NCBI GenBank assembly: GCA_963717955.1
Contig: CAVQXR010000002.1
Location: 62,001-126,000, forward strand
DNA length: 64,000 nt
Source: CAVQXR01 sp963717955
GTDB lineage: Bacteria > Actinomycetota > Thermoleophilia > Gaiellales > Gaiellaceae
Direction: 5' to 3'
Below, one piece after another: positions 43,521-52,655 of this stretch (within the stretch, counting starts at the first letter, position 1; each line of letters opens with the position of its first letter). The position numbers and the translations under genes are program-made. Below the pieces are notes generated by a model. That model had not been told where the DNA came from and searched no databases. It worked only from the letters and a program-made list of their open reading frames with translations.

Positions 43521-44210
43521 GTGGCACTGATCGACCTGTCGCTCGAGATCACGAACGGGATGCCCGCACATGCGCTGTTCCCGTCTCCGATCATCCTCCC
43601 GTACGTCGATCACGAGCAGGCGAAGGCGGCTTTCCTCGGCGAACCGGGCGACCCGTTCACCTACGCGGTCAACTACATCTCGATGCTCGAGCACGTGGGC
43701 ACCCACGTCGATGCCCCACTCCACATCGGAGCGGCGGGCGCCTCGATCGACCAGGTGCCGCTCGACTGGTTCGCCGGCAAGGCCGTTTGCCTCGACCTGC
43801 GCCACGTCCCCGACCTCGGCGACATCGATGTCGCCCACCTGGAGGAGGCTGAACGGAACGCGGGCGTCGCGATCGACGGCCACATCGTCCTGATCTGCAC
43901 CGGCTTTCACGAGCGCCACTGGCCGGACCGCTCGGTCGTGACGAGCAACCCCGGGATCACCGCCGCCGCGTCGCACTGGCTCGCCGACCGCTCTCGCGTC
44001 CACGGCGTCGAGGGGCCCTCGACCGACAAGGCCGGCACGAAGGAGTTTCCGAACCACCGCGTCTGCCGCGATCGCGGGATGATCCACTACGAGTGGCTCG
44101 TGAACCTCGAGCAGCTTCTCGGCACGGGTGAGCTCCAGTTCGCCGGCTACCCGCTGAAGTGGAAGGGCGGCACGGGATCGCCGGTACGTGCCGTCGCAGA
44201 GGTTCGCTGA
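43521..44210 (+). CDS. Cyclase-family (kynurenine-formamidase-like) metal hydrolase
   Basis: A 229-residue protein of the cyclase/KynB family, with the zinc-binding HVGTHVDAPLH at ~58-68, a second His segment, GFHERHW, and the C-terminal GVEGPSTDK and FPNHRVCRDRGM. Members hydrolyse N-formylkynurenine or cyclic imides and amides. GTG start with AAGGAGGAG five bases upstream decides this start; a much longer upstream frame lies antisense to the SDR. Confidence 0.88.
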   Translation: MALIDLSLEITNGMPAHALFPSPIILPYVDHEQAKAAFLGEPGDPFTYAVNYISMLEHVGTHVDAPLHIGAAGASIDQVPLDWFAGKAVCLDLRHVPDLGDIDVAHLEEAERNAGVAIDGHIVLICTGFHERHWPDRSVVTSNPGITAAASHWLADRSRVHGVEGPSTDKAGTKEFPNHRVCRDRGMIHYEWLVNLEQLLGTGELQFAGYPLKWKGGTGSPVRAVAEVR

Positions 44211-44298
44211 TTCGGTAGCTTCTCGGCAGACGGCCGGCCGATGAGTTTCGGGAGGAGCGGTCGTCTGTCAATGGGACGAGCGATGAAGGAGAGCAGTC

Positions 44299-46560
44299 AT
44301 GACGGAGCCTGAACGGCTTGCGGCTCACGAGCGCCTGTCGACCGGCGGGCTTGCGCGATGGGCCCGGGCCTGCACGGCCCATCCCTGGCGGGTCGTCCTC
44401 GGCTGGGTCGGCATCGTCGCGCTCCTCGTCGTCCTGGTCGTTGCGATCGGAGGCGACCTTCGCGACGAGTTCGAGATTCCGGGCTCGGACACACAGAAGG
44501 CGACGGACCTGATCGAGGCCGACTTCGCGTCCGAGCAGGGCGGCGTGCTGAACCTCGTCTTCGCGGCGCCCGAAGGAGAGCAGCTCGACACGCCCGAGCG
44601 CCGGGCCGCGATCGAGGGCGCGATCGCCCGTCTCCAGTCGCCCGAGTTCGCGCCCACCGTCGAACGGGTGGGGCTCGAGAGCGTAGGGGATCCCTTCAGC
44701 GAGGACACGGTCTCCGACGACGGCCGCATCGCCTACGCGGAGGCGCAGTTCAACGACGTCATCGCCGATAGCGACCGCGAGGCCGTCCTCGCCGTGCAGG
44801 ATGCCGTCCGCGAGGCCGTCGAACCGGCCGGTGTGACCGTCGAGTTCAACGGCGACGCCGAGTTCCCACCGGTCGAGCAGGGCACGTCGGAGGCTTTCGG
44901 GCTGCTCGCGGCGATCATCGTGCTGCTCTTCGTCTTCCGCACGTTCGTGGCGATGATCATCCCGATCGGGCTGGCGCTCGCCGCGGTGGGAACGGCGTTC
45001 CTTCTGCTGTTCATCCTGGCCGGCCTGATGGACATCAACACGATCACGCCCATCCTCGTCTCGATGATCGGCCTGGGTGTCGGGATCGACTACTCGCTGT
45101 TCATCGTCACCCGTTTCCGCCAGCTCCTGCACGAGGGGCTCTCGCCGAGAGACGCCGCGGCCGAGGCCGCCTCGTCCGCCGGTAGAGCCGTGATCTTCGC
45201 CGGCGTGACGGTCGCGATCTCGGTGTCCGGCCTCGCGTTCTTCGGCCTCGACTTCGTGACCAAGCTCGGCATCGGCAGCGCGCTCGGGGTGCTGACGACC
45301 GTCCTGATCGCGAGCTCGCTGCTGCCCGCGGTGCTCGCGTTGCTCGGCCACAAGATCGACCGGCTGAAGGTCCCGTTCCTGCGTCCGGTGGACGACTCGG
45401 AGGCGGCCCGTGAGAAGACCCTCGTCGCGCGCTGGGGGAGGTTCGTCACCGCCCACGCGCGGATCGTGTTCCCGGTCGTGCTGGTGCTGATCCTGGCGCT
45501 GGCGTCGACATCGACGCTCGTGCGCCTCGGCGCGGCCGATCAGGGCACGCAGCCCATCGAGCAGACGAGCCGCAGGGCCTACGACCTGCTCGCGGAGGGA
45601 TTCGGCCCGGGCTTCAACGGAGCGATCCCGATCGTCGTCGACGTGAACGGGGATCCGCAGGCGCCGCAGCGAATCGCCGACGGCGCACGGGGCCTCGAGA
45701 ACGTGGCGTCGGTCGGCGACCCACAGCTCAACGACGAGGGCACCGTCGCCATCGTCTTCGTCACCCCGGGCTCCGCTCCACAGGACGAGGCGACGGACCG
45801 GCTCGTCGACAGGCTCCGCGGCGACGTCGTGCCGGCGGCCGTGTCGGGCGGCGATGCGCTGGCCTACGTCTCGGGCCAGACGGCGGCGTTCAAGGACATC
45901 GCCGACCGGATCATGGAGCGCATGCCCCTGTTCCTGCTCTTCATCATCGGCGTGACGTTCATCGTGCTCGCGATGGCGTTCAGGTCGATCGTGATCTCCG
46001 TAACCGCTGCGATCACGACGATCCTGTCCGCCTTCCTGGCCTTCGGCGTGCTCACCCTGGTGGTGCAGGAGGGCCACCTGCTGGGCCTCACCGGGCTCGA
46101 CCGAACCGGCCCGATCGAGACGTTCGTCCCGCCGATCGCGTTCGCGATCCTGTTCGGGCTCTCGATGGACTACATGGTCTTCCTGATGAGCCGCATCCGC
46201 GAGGAGCACGTCCACGGGTTGAAGACGCGAGCGGCGGTCGAGCACGGGATTGCGGCGATCGGCCGCGTGATCATCGCCGCCGCGCTCATCATGGGGACGG
46301 TCTTCGCCGCGTTCATCCTGAGCGCGGATCGCGTCCCGAAGGAGTTCGGGCTCCTGCTCGCCGTCGCGATCTTGGCGGACGCGCTGGTCGTGCGCATGAC
46401 GCTCGTGCCCGCGCTGCTCACCCTGCTCGGGGAAAAGTCCTGGTACATGCCGGCCTGGCTCGACCGCGTGCTCCCGAACATCACGATCGAGCCGCCCCAC
46501 GACGCCGAGGCCGCACGAGCGTTGGACACGGAGCCCGTCGCCGAGCCGAGCGAAGCGTGA
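44299..46560 (+). CDS. MMPL/RND-family transporter
   Basis: A 753-residue RND-type exporter of the MMPL group, two repeats of six helices, with large external loops after helices 1 and 7. The first repeat has DINTITPILVSMIGLGVGID then YSLF, and the second IAFAILFGLSMDYMVFLMSR, the family's proton-relay Asp-Tyr-containing helix. MMPL proteins move lipids or siderophore-like molecules across the inner membrane, driven by proton motive force. AGGAGAG precedes ATG. No glycolipid synthesis gene is near, so the cargo is unknown. Confidence 0.9.
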   Translation: MTEPERLAAHERLSTGGLARWARACTAHPWRVVLGWVGIVALLVVLVVAIGGDLRDEFEIPGSDTQKATDLIEADFASEQGGVLNLVFAAPEGEQLDTPERRAAIEGAIARLQSPEFAPTVERVGLESVGDPFSEDTVSDDGRIAYAEAQFNDVIADSDREAVLAVQDAVREAVEPAGVTVEFNGDAEFPPVEQGTSEAFGLLAAIIVLLFVFRTFVAMIIPIGLALAAVGTAFLLLFILAGLMDINTITPILVSMIGLGVGIDYSLFIVTRFRQLLHEGLSPRDAAAEAASSAGRAVIFAGVTVAISVSGLAFFGLDFVTKLGIGSALGVLTTVLIASSLLPAVLALLGHKIDRLKVPFLRPVDDSEAAREKTLVARWGRFVTAHARIVFPVVLVLILALASTSTLVRLGAADQGTQPIEQTSRRAYDLLAEGFGPGFNGAIPIVVDVNGDPQAPQRIADGARGLENVASVGDPQLNDEGTVAIVFVTPGSAPQDEATDRLVDRLRGDVVPAAVSGGDALAYVSGQTAAFKDIADRIMERMPLFLLFIIGVTFIVLAMAFRSIVISVTAAITTILSAFLAFGVLTLVVQEGHLLGLTGLDRTGPIETFVPPIAFAILFGLSMDYMVFLMSRIREEHVHGLKTRAAVEHGIAAIGRVIIAAALIMGTVFAAFILSADRVPKEFGLLLAVAILADALVVRMTLVPALLTLLGEKSWYMPAWLDRVLPNITIEPPHDAEAARALDTEPVAEPSEA

Positions 46561-46580
46561 CAGAGCGTGCTCGATCGGGT

Positions 46581-46594
46581 ATCACGCCCGTGAT
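46581..46594. promoter_or_regulatory. Small perfect palindrome
   Basis: ATCACG-CC-CGTGAT, 14 bases, between the MMPL gene and the SARP remnant. May be an operator; weak evidence. Confidence 0.3.
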
Positions 46595-46615
46595 GCCGAT
46601 CCAAGGAGAGCGCTG

Positions 46616-46700
46616 GTGGAGTTCCGGATCCTCGAGCCGCTCGAGGTATGGGACGGCTCGCGTCACGTCTCGCTGACCGGACCGAAGCAGCGGGCGAACA
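46616..46700 (+). pseudogene. N-terminal remnant of a BTAD (SARP-type) regulator
   Basis: After AAGGAGAG a GTG begins VEFRILEPLEVWDGSRHVSL then TGPKQRA, the conserved opening of SARP/BTAD DNA-binding domains. Similarity ends after ~28 codons, although the frame stays open to 46858. The rest of the gene is missing, replaced by an opposite-strand kinase fragment. Confidence 0.65.
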
Positions 46701-46719
46701 GCCAGGCGCGTCGGCGTCA

Positions 46720-46850
46720 TCACGGCGGCCCGAGGCCGAGCGCTGTCTGGGCCTTGTCGACGAAGGCGCGGCAGGTCGGGTACCGCTGGCTGGGGTCCTT
46801 GGCGAGCGCGGCGGAGTGCTTCGACGCAGCGTCGGCCATCGACGTAACGG
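46720..46850 (-). pseudogene. C-terminal remnant of a serine/threonine protein kinase
   Basis: Read on the minus strand, the frame gives AALAKDPSQRYPTCRAFVDK then AQTALGLGPP and a stop. This is the typical end of a bacterial Ser/Thr kinase domain (ALAKDPxxRYPxxxxF). Only ~43 codons remain and there is no start. It abuts the SARP fragment in the opposite direction. Confidence 0.6.
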
Positions 46851-46899
46851 CCGGATAACGAGAAGGTATGCCCGCGGCCGCCCGCCGGGACGGGCGGTT

Positions 46900-48318
46900 C
46901 TACCGGAGCGGCCCGCGCAGCGCTGCGCGCGCCGCCCAGTACCCGCACATGCCGTGGACACCGCCTCCGGGCGGGGTCGCGGACGAGCAGATGTACAGGC
47001 CCGCGAACCGGGGTCGAGTACGGGACACGCCGCGCCACCGGGCGGGTGAACAGCTGGCGGAGATCCTGAAGGCCGCCGTTGATGTCACCGCCGACGTAGT
47101 TCGGGTTGTAGGCCTCGAGCGCCGCCGGGCCCATCGTGTGCCGGCGGATGATCCGGTCGCGGAAGCCGGGCGCGAAGCGCTCGATCTGCGCCTCGATCCG
47201 CTCGGTCATGTCGACCGTCGAGCCGTTCGGGACGTGGCAGTACGCCCAGGCCGTGTGCATGCCCTCGGGAGCCCGCGTCCGATCGAAGAGGCTCTGCTGG
47301 GCGACGAGCACGTAGGGGCGCTCCGGAGTCAGACCCCTCGACACGGCCGTTTCGGACGCGGCGATCTCGTCGAGCGTGCCGCCGAGGTGGACCGTCGCTG
47401 CTCGGGCGCAGTCGGGCGAACGCCACGGGATCGGTCCGTCGAGCGCGAGGTCGAGCTTGAAGACCCCCGGGCCGTAGCGGTAGCCCTGGAGCTTGCGTCG
47501 GTACCGGTCGGGAAGCCGGCTACCGCCGATGCGCAGCAGCTCGCGCGGCGTGACGTCGACGAGCACTGCCCTCGCCCGCGGACAGCTCGTCGAGCGACTC
47601 CACCCGCCGGCCCGTCTCGACCTCGCCGCCGAGCGAGCGCAGGTACGAGACGAGCGCGTCGGCGATCGCCTGCGAGCCGCCCTGCGGGAGCGGCCAGCCG
47701 ACCGAGTGCCCGAGCAGGGCGAGGACGAGCCCGAACGACGCGCTCGGCGAGCGCTCGAGCGGGAGCATGGAGTGGGCCGCGAGCCCGGCGAACAGCGCTC
47801 GTGCGCGTTCACCCGAGAAGCGCCGGCGCGCGAGGCCGGCGGCGGAGCGTAGCGCCGGGAGCCCGAACCGGGCCGCGCGACACCGGGTGGCGCGGAAACC
47901 GAAGGGGAGCGAGAACGTCCACGAGAAGGGCGTCGGCGTCCCGGACGAAGGGCTGCAGCAGCCTCCGGTACGCGCCCGCGTCCTCGCCGAGCCCGGCCGC
48001 GGTCTCCTCGAGCGAGCGCTCGAGCGTGACGGCCGTGCCGTCGTCGAGCGGGTGCGCGAGCGGGGCGTCGGGCTGGATCCAGCGCAGGCCGTGCTCCTCG
48101 AGCGGCAGCGAGCGGAAGAACGGCGAGCCGAGCCCGAGCGGGTGGATGGCCGAGCAGACGTCGTGGCGGAAGCCCGGGAGCGTCAGCTCCGACGTGCGCG
48201 TCCCGCCGCCGACGGTTGGGGCCGCCTCGATGACCTGGACCGAGCGGCCGGCCCGGGCGAGCGTGATCGCCGCGGCGAGCCCGTTCGGCCCGGAGCCGAC
48301 GACGATCGCGTCCGGCAT
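46900..48318 (-). pseudogene. Phytoene-desaturase-like FAD oxidoreductase with three frame breaks
   Basis: A ~473-residue NAD(P)/FAD oxidoreductase of the phytoene desaturase/retinol saturase group. The start is intact, AIVVGSGPNGLAAAITLARA (FAD Rossmann motif) and GGGTRTSELTLPGFRHD. Frame changes occur near 47880, 47575 and 47013; conserved text continues across them, e.g. GGSQAIADALVSYLRSLGGE, YGPGVFKLDLALDGPIPW, PNYVGGDINGGLQDLRQL and finally GLYICSSATPPGGGVHGMCG, the FAD-binding end motif. All domains are present, so indel errors rather than decay may be the cause. Last gene of the long minus-strand operon. Confidence 0.75.
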
Positions 48319-48328
48319 GGGACGAGTG

Positions 48329-49042
48329 CTACCCGGCCGACTTCGGCCTGAAGGCGTGCAGGCCGCTCCGGATCGCCGCCGAGTTGCGGATGTTCCCGGC
48401 CTTCGACCACTGTCGCTTGCGGTCGACGCAGACGACCTGCGTCTCGACCGGTGTCTCGACGCCGAAATGCGCTGCGAGATTCGTCAGGGTCTGCTCCCAG
48501 AAGCGATCCTCCTGGCGGTGCCCGCCCAGTGAGAGACCGAGCTCGGAGAGGGGATCCTGTGCGCGCATGAGCACCTGTGCCTGCGCAACGGTCGTGCCGT
48601 CGGCCTCATGCGAGCTGAACGTGATCCAGCCGGCGAACAGGTGGCCCTGCGGCGTCATCAGCGTGAACGCCTCGTCGTCCGAGTAGAGCACCATGACCCC
48701 GGTCGACAGCTTGATCCCGCCCGCCACGCTCGCGCGGATGAGCGCGATCTCGCCGGGGTTGATGCCGGTGATCGGCGCATAGAACTGGTTCCCCTTCGGC
48801 CAGAACGCCGGGAAACGCTCCTTCCACTCCCGGATCACGTCGGTCGGCGCCACCACGGCGCCATCGAGCCGGACGCGGTAGGTCTTCTGCCACATCTTCC
48901 CGAAGCCCTGGATCGGGCCGACGAGCTGCTTGCCCTCGACGAGGTTCTTCGCGCCGGCGGGCACGTCCTCGACGTGGAGCTTCGAGACGGGCTTCGCCCA
49001 GTTCTCGGCCCCGCGCGGGGTCCCGGTTCCGTCGGTGGCCAT
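48329..49042 (-). CDS. Conserved protein of unknown function in signalling operon
   Basis: A 237-residue soluble protein. It resembles conserved actinobacterial proteins with VSKLHVEDVPAGAKNLVEGK, GFGKMWQKTYRVRL, AGGIKLSTGVMVLYSDDEAF and TLMTPQGHLFAGWITFSS. The repeated mention of large-scale beta strands suggests a START-like or lipocalin-like ligand-binding fold, which is inference. No family name can be given. GAGGAGGAG precedes the ATG. It lies nine bases after a STAS gene and ten bases before the FAD oxidoreductase. Confidence 0.75.
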   Translation of the reverse strand: MATDGTGTPRGAENWAKPVSKLHVEDVPAGAKNLVEGKQLVGPIQGFGKMWQKTYRVRLDGAVVAPTDVIREWKERFPAFWPKGNQFYAPITGINPGEIALIRASVAGGIKLSTGVMVLYSDDEAFTLMTPQGHLFAGWITFSSHEADGTTVAQAQVLMRAQDPLSELGLSLGGHRQEDRFWEQTLTNLAAHFGVETPVETQVVCVDRKRQWSKAGNIRNSAAIRSGLHAFRPKSAG

Positions 49043-49051
49043 GGCTCCTCC

Positions 49052-49405
49052 TCAGGAGGCCGCGGCGAGCGCGGCCGCCTCGTCGTCGTAGATGCCGATT
49101 GCCTCGTCGAGGCGCGTCAGCTCGAGGATCTGCCGGTAGTGGTCGCTGAGGCCGAAGGCGAGCAGCCGCTGCTTCTGGCGGTTCGCCCGGACGAGCAGCG
49201 TGACGAGCAGGCCGATGCCACCGCTGTTCATGTACTCGAGCCCGCCGAAGTTGAGGATCACCGCGTGCACGCCCGCCGGCGTCGCGCGCCCGTACGCATC
49301 CATGAGCACGTCCTCGCTCGCCCCGGTGATGTCGCCGGAGATGTCGACGATCGAGGTGCCCTTGCCGGCGTCGCGGACATCCATGGTCAGAGTCGCATTC
49401 GTCAT
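49052..49405 (-). CDS. STAS-domain anti-anti-sigma factor
   Basis: A 117-residue STAS protein like RsbV/SpoIIAA. Core residues are GTSIVDISGDITGASEDVLM at the start and VILNFGGLEYMNSGGIGLLV with the Ser that is normally phosphorylated (NSGG). It would release a sigma factor by binding the anti-sigma kinase when dephosphorylated. GAGGAGG before ATG. Adjacent to a second STAS gene and the PP2C-HATPase protein, which are the expected partners. Confidence 0.9.
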   Translation of the reverse strand: MTNATLTMDVRDAGKGTSIVDISGDITGASEDVLMDAYGRATPAGVHAVILNFGGLEYMNSGGIGLLVTLLVRANRQKQRLLAFGLSDHYRQILELTRLDEAIGIYDDEAAALAAAS

Positions 49406-49780
49406 TCCGATACCTCCTCGGTCGTTCCCGGCTGCGCTCCGCCGACGGCGGCCTCCTCGTCCGGGAAGATCTGCATGAAGTCGGACAGGCGGGTGATCTC
49501 GAAGATCTCCCGGTAGTGGTCGGCGAGCCCGCAGGCGGTCACGTCGATCCGGTCGGTGCGTGCCCGCGCGAGGATCCCGACGATCAGCGCGATCCCCGTC
49601 GAGTTGATGTAGTCGACGCCCTCGAAGTTGAGGAGCACCGTGGATCGGGCTCCCCGCGGAGGCCTCGTCGTAGGCGGCGGCGAGGCTCGCCTCCGCGGAG
49701 GCGTCGATCTCGCCCGCGAGGTCGACCAGGGCGACACCGGAGCGGTGCCGCACCCTAGTCTCGAGCCGGGTCGCTGGCAT
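49402..49780 (-). pseudogene. STAS-domain anti-anti-sigma factor with one frame break
   Basis: A second STAS protein of ~126 residues: GVALVDLAGEIDASAEASLA at the start, then a frame change near 49650, then STVLLNFEGVDYINSTGIAL with the phosphorylatable Ser in NSTG, and a C-terminal helix similar to the neighbour (GLADHYREIFEITRLSDFM). The total length equals a normal STAS protein plus one base, which fits one inserted base. Paralogous to the following gene. Confidence 0.75.
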
Positions 49781-51390
49781 TGCCGTCTCCTTTCAGGTGG
49801 AGCATGAGCTCGACGGTGTGGTGGGTCTCGTCGCTTCTGACCTCCATGCCGTCGACCATGTTCTCGATCAGGAACAGGCCCCAGCCGCGAGGCTTCTGGA
49901 GCCCGGCGAGCTTGGCCTCGATGTCGGGCGTCTCGGCGTCCGGGATCGGCCGCTCACCGCCCTGGTCGGTGATGCTGACACGCAGCTCGTCATCGGACGC
50001 GGTGATCCTGACCTGCACGGGGAGCTCAGGGCGATTCTCGTTCCCGTGCTCGATCGCGTTCATGGACGCCTCCGCAACGGCGGTCTTCAGCCGTTCGAGA
50101 CGGGTGGACGGGATGTCGAGCTCCTCGATCGCGGCGACGACGCGCTTCATCACCTCTCGCTCGTTGCCGGGCTCGCTCGCAACGTCGAACTCCGCGAGGA
50201 GGCGATCGGCGCCGTTGATCGACAGCGGGTACGCGACGCCCCCGGTCCGCCAGAGCGTCACCATCGTGATGTCGTCCTCCTGCTCCCAGCCCGCGCCTGT
50301 GAACGAGTCGAGCTCGCCGAGCAGCCGGTCGATGAGCTCGGCGTCGGCCGGTTGCTCGCCCACGATCGCGGCGAGACGCGGTGCCGCCGAACATCTGCCG
50401 GTCGGGGTCGTGCGCCTCGACCAGGCCGTCGCTGTACAGCAGGAGGCTCTCGCCCGGGGCGAGAGACGCCTCGTTCTCCTCGTAGGTCATGCCCGGCATG
50501 AGCCCGAGCGGCATCCCCCTCGCGCGGAGCTCGATCGGGCCGCTCTCGGTGCGCGCGAACGGCAGGTTGTGCCCGGCGTTCGCGAAGCGGAGCACGCCGG
50601 TCGCGGGGTCGAGCACGCCGTACAGGCACGTGACGAACATCTTCGGCGGGATGTCCGGGCAGAGGAGCTCGTTCACCCGCTCGAGCACCTCGCCGGGTGC
50701 GACGATGCGCTGCGCGGAGGCCCGGAGGACGCTTCGCGTCGCCGCCATCACCATCGCCGCCGGGACGCCCTTGTCGGTCACGTCGCCGACGACGAGGCCG
50801 ACCTTGCCGTCCGGCAGCTCGATGAAGTCGTAGAAGTCCCCGCCGACCGCGCGTGCGGGGCGGTAGTAGGCGGCCACCTGCCAGCCCGGGAGGTCGGGAA
50901 GCTCCCTGGGCAGGAAGTTCTGCTGGATCAGCCGCGCGACCTCGAGCTCTTGCTCGATGCGCTCGCGGGCCCGGACCTCGACCTCCTGGTCGCGGACGAG
51001 CTGGCCCACCCTGACTGCCGGGGCCGCCTGTGCGGCGAGGTTGTCGAGGAGCTTGCGGTCGTCGCTCGAGTAGGCCTGGTCGGAGAGCCGCGGGCCCAGG
51101 TTGAGGAGCCCGATCAGCTCGCCCTGGCTGACGAGGGGAACGACGAGCTTCACGCCCGCAGCCCGCAGCCCGGTGAGCGCGGGCGACTCGAGCTCGAGGG
51201 ACTCGATGTCGACGGCGCCCGAGGCGCTCTGGAAGTACACGATGAGCGGATCGTTCGCAGCGATCTCGACCGGAGACGCGTCGAGCTCCCGCAGTCCGGA
51301 GGCAGGCACCTCGGCCACTGTGTCCTGGGGGCGAGAGCTCGATCCGCCCCGACCGAGTCTTCGTCTGAGCGCCTGCGGGAACGTTGTCAT
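49755..51390 (-). pseudogene. GAF-PP2C-HATPase protein (RsbU/RsbW-like fusion) with one frame break
   Basis: A 545-residue fusion. Residues ~25-150 are GAF-like (VPLVSQGELIGLLNLGPRLS). A SpoIIE/RsbU-type PP2C phosphatase follows at ~165-350: ARAVGGDFYDFIELPDGKVG, VVGDVTDKGVPAAMVMA and FANAGHNLPF, metal-binding Asp residues present. A frame break near 50384 precedes the C-terminal anti-sigma-like ATPase (HATPase_c) with EASMNAIEHGNENRPE (N-box) and GWGLFLIENMVDG (G-box). It would dephosphorylate and rephosphorylate the STAS partners in one protein, a complete partner-switching device. The break may be a sequencing error. Confidence 0.8.
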
Positions 51391-52655
51391 CTCGGGTCCT
51401 TTCTATCTCCCGACCGTCCGGAGATCGTTACGGGGACGGCGACCGCTTCGCTTGCCGGACGCAGCCAGAGCGAGACGTGCGCGGGCTGCATGGTGTCGCG
51501 GACGACGGCGCCGAGGTCGTGGCCGAGGCGGTCGAGGTCGACCTCGTCCCGGAGGCGGGCGCTGAAGGCGGCGAGGGCCTGCGCGGCGTCGTAGCGCCGG
51601 CGGTAGAAGCGTCGGTCGACGAGGGCCTGGATCCTGCCGCGGGCGGGGCGGAAGAGGGCGGCGACGGCGAGGGTGGAGCCGGCGATCGCGAGATCGTTGC
51701 CGCGGGCGAGTCCACTGAACGCGGCCTGGAGGCCGATCACGATCCCGAAGTAGAGGCCGGCGAGGAGCGCCGTGACGGCCGCGTAGACGAGCGTTCGGTT
51801 GACGATCCTGTCGATCTCGTAGAGGCGGTACTTGAGGATGGCGATTCCGGCGGCGACCGGAACCGCGGCGACGGCGATGCCGATCAGCATGCCGGCAAGC
51901 TTGTCGCCGGCGCCCAGCGCCCCTGCCACGGCCATGGCGACGAAACCGGTGATCAGGAGCCCGGCCGCGAGAGCGAGCCACTTGAGCTGCTGGCGCTCCT
52001 CGCCCCGGGCGCGACGGAAACGCGCGATCGCCGAGGCACCGGAGACCACGATGGCCAGACCGAAGAGCAGGAAGACCACGGTGTCGACGGCATCGAGCGT
52101 TCCCGCGAGCGCCTCGACTCCGAGCGGATTCTCGACGGGGAGCGACTCCTCGAAGATCGGTCCGGGCCTGAACGCCGAGCTCAGGACGCCGACCGCCGCC
52201 GCGGCCGCGAGCAGCCAGAGCACGGGGCGCCAGCGCCTCGAAACCGGCCGGCCGTCGGGAAAGAGCACGAGCAGAAGGGAGACCGCCAGGAAGAAGAACG
52301 GGTCGGACCAGGTTGCCGGCCACGCGACCCACACTGCTCCGGGCAGAGAGCCGGGGTCTGCAAACAGCCCGTAGTCCGCATAGGCCGTCGAGAAGTTGGA
52401 CAGGGCGAGGCCGAGGCCGACCGCGAGGAAGAGCCAGCCGATGGCGTTGCGAGGGCGCCGCGAGGCGATCACGACGCCGACCAGCGGAAAGGCGAAGAAC
52501 GCGACGACGAAGCCGATCCCCTCGACGTTGAGGTCGACATCCCCGGGCGTGGCGATGCCCGTGCCGAGCGCGACGAGGGTGAAGCTTCCCATGAGAAGGA
52601 GGAGCGAGAGCACGAACAGGGCCCAGGCGAGCCAGGCCGTTGCGCGCCGGCTCAT
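51387..52655 (-). CDS. Kinase-less sensor-like membrane protein A
   Basis: A 422-residue protein with eight to nine hydrophobic helices (residues ~8-300) and then the conserved block VDRRFYRRRYDAAQALAAFS, ARLRDEVDLDRLGHDLGAVV and TMQPAHVSLWLRP. In actinobacterial histidine kinases of this type the same membrane part and block precede the phosphoacceptor and ATPase domains, but here the protein ends after a short tail (VTISGRSGDRKDPR). It may sense a membrane signal and pass it through partner proteins. The stop overlaps the PP2C gene start (ATGA). It shares a nearly identical 370-base segment with paralog B. Confidence 0.85.
   Translation of the reverse strand: MSRRATAWLAWALFVLSLLLLMGSFTLVALGTGIATPGDVDLNVEGIGFVVAFFAFPLVGVVIASRRPRNAIGWLFLAVGLGLALSNFSTAYADYGLFADPGSLPGAVWVAWPATWSDPFFFLAVSLLLVLFPDGRPVSRRWRPVLWLLAAAAAVGVLSSAFRPGPIFEESLPVENPLGVEALAGTLDAVDTVVFLLFGLAIVVSGASAIARFRRARGEERQQLKWLALAAGLLITGFVAMAVAGALGAGDKLAGMLIGIAVAAVPVAAGIAILKYRLYEIDRIVNRTLVYAAVTALLAGLYFGIVIGLQAAFSGLARGNDLAIAGSTLAVAALFRPARGRIQALVDRRFYRRRYDAAQALAAFSARLRDEVDLDRLGHDLGAVVRDTMQPAHVSLWLRPASEAVAVPVTISGRSGDRKDPR
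51461..51830 (-). repeat. Near-identical segment, copy 1 (paralog A)
   Basis: Pairs with 52675-53044 in the neighbouring paralog. By eye about 11 of 370 bases differ, with ~10 in the first 135 and one in the last ~235. Covers the last membrane helices and the RRFYRRRYDA block. Confidence 0.85.

Noticed and set aside
43957..46500. An 847-codon minus-strand frame opposite the MMPL transporter
   Set aside because: Low-complexity Asp/Glu/Arg/His-rich translation, no motifs, exactly mirrors a well supported transporter gene.
46868..48532. A 554-codon plus-strand frame opposite the FAD oxidoreductase
   Set aside because: Antisense to conserved FAD-binding sequence; arises because the true gene has frame breaks on the other strand.
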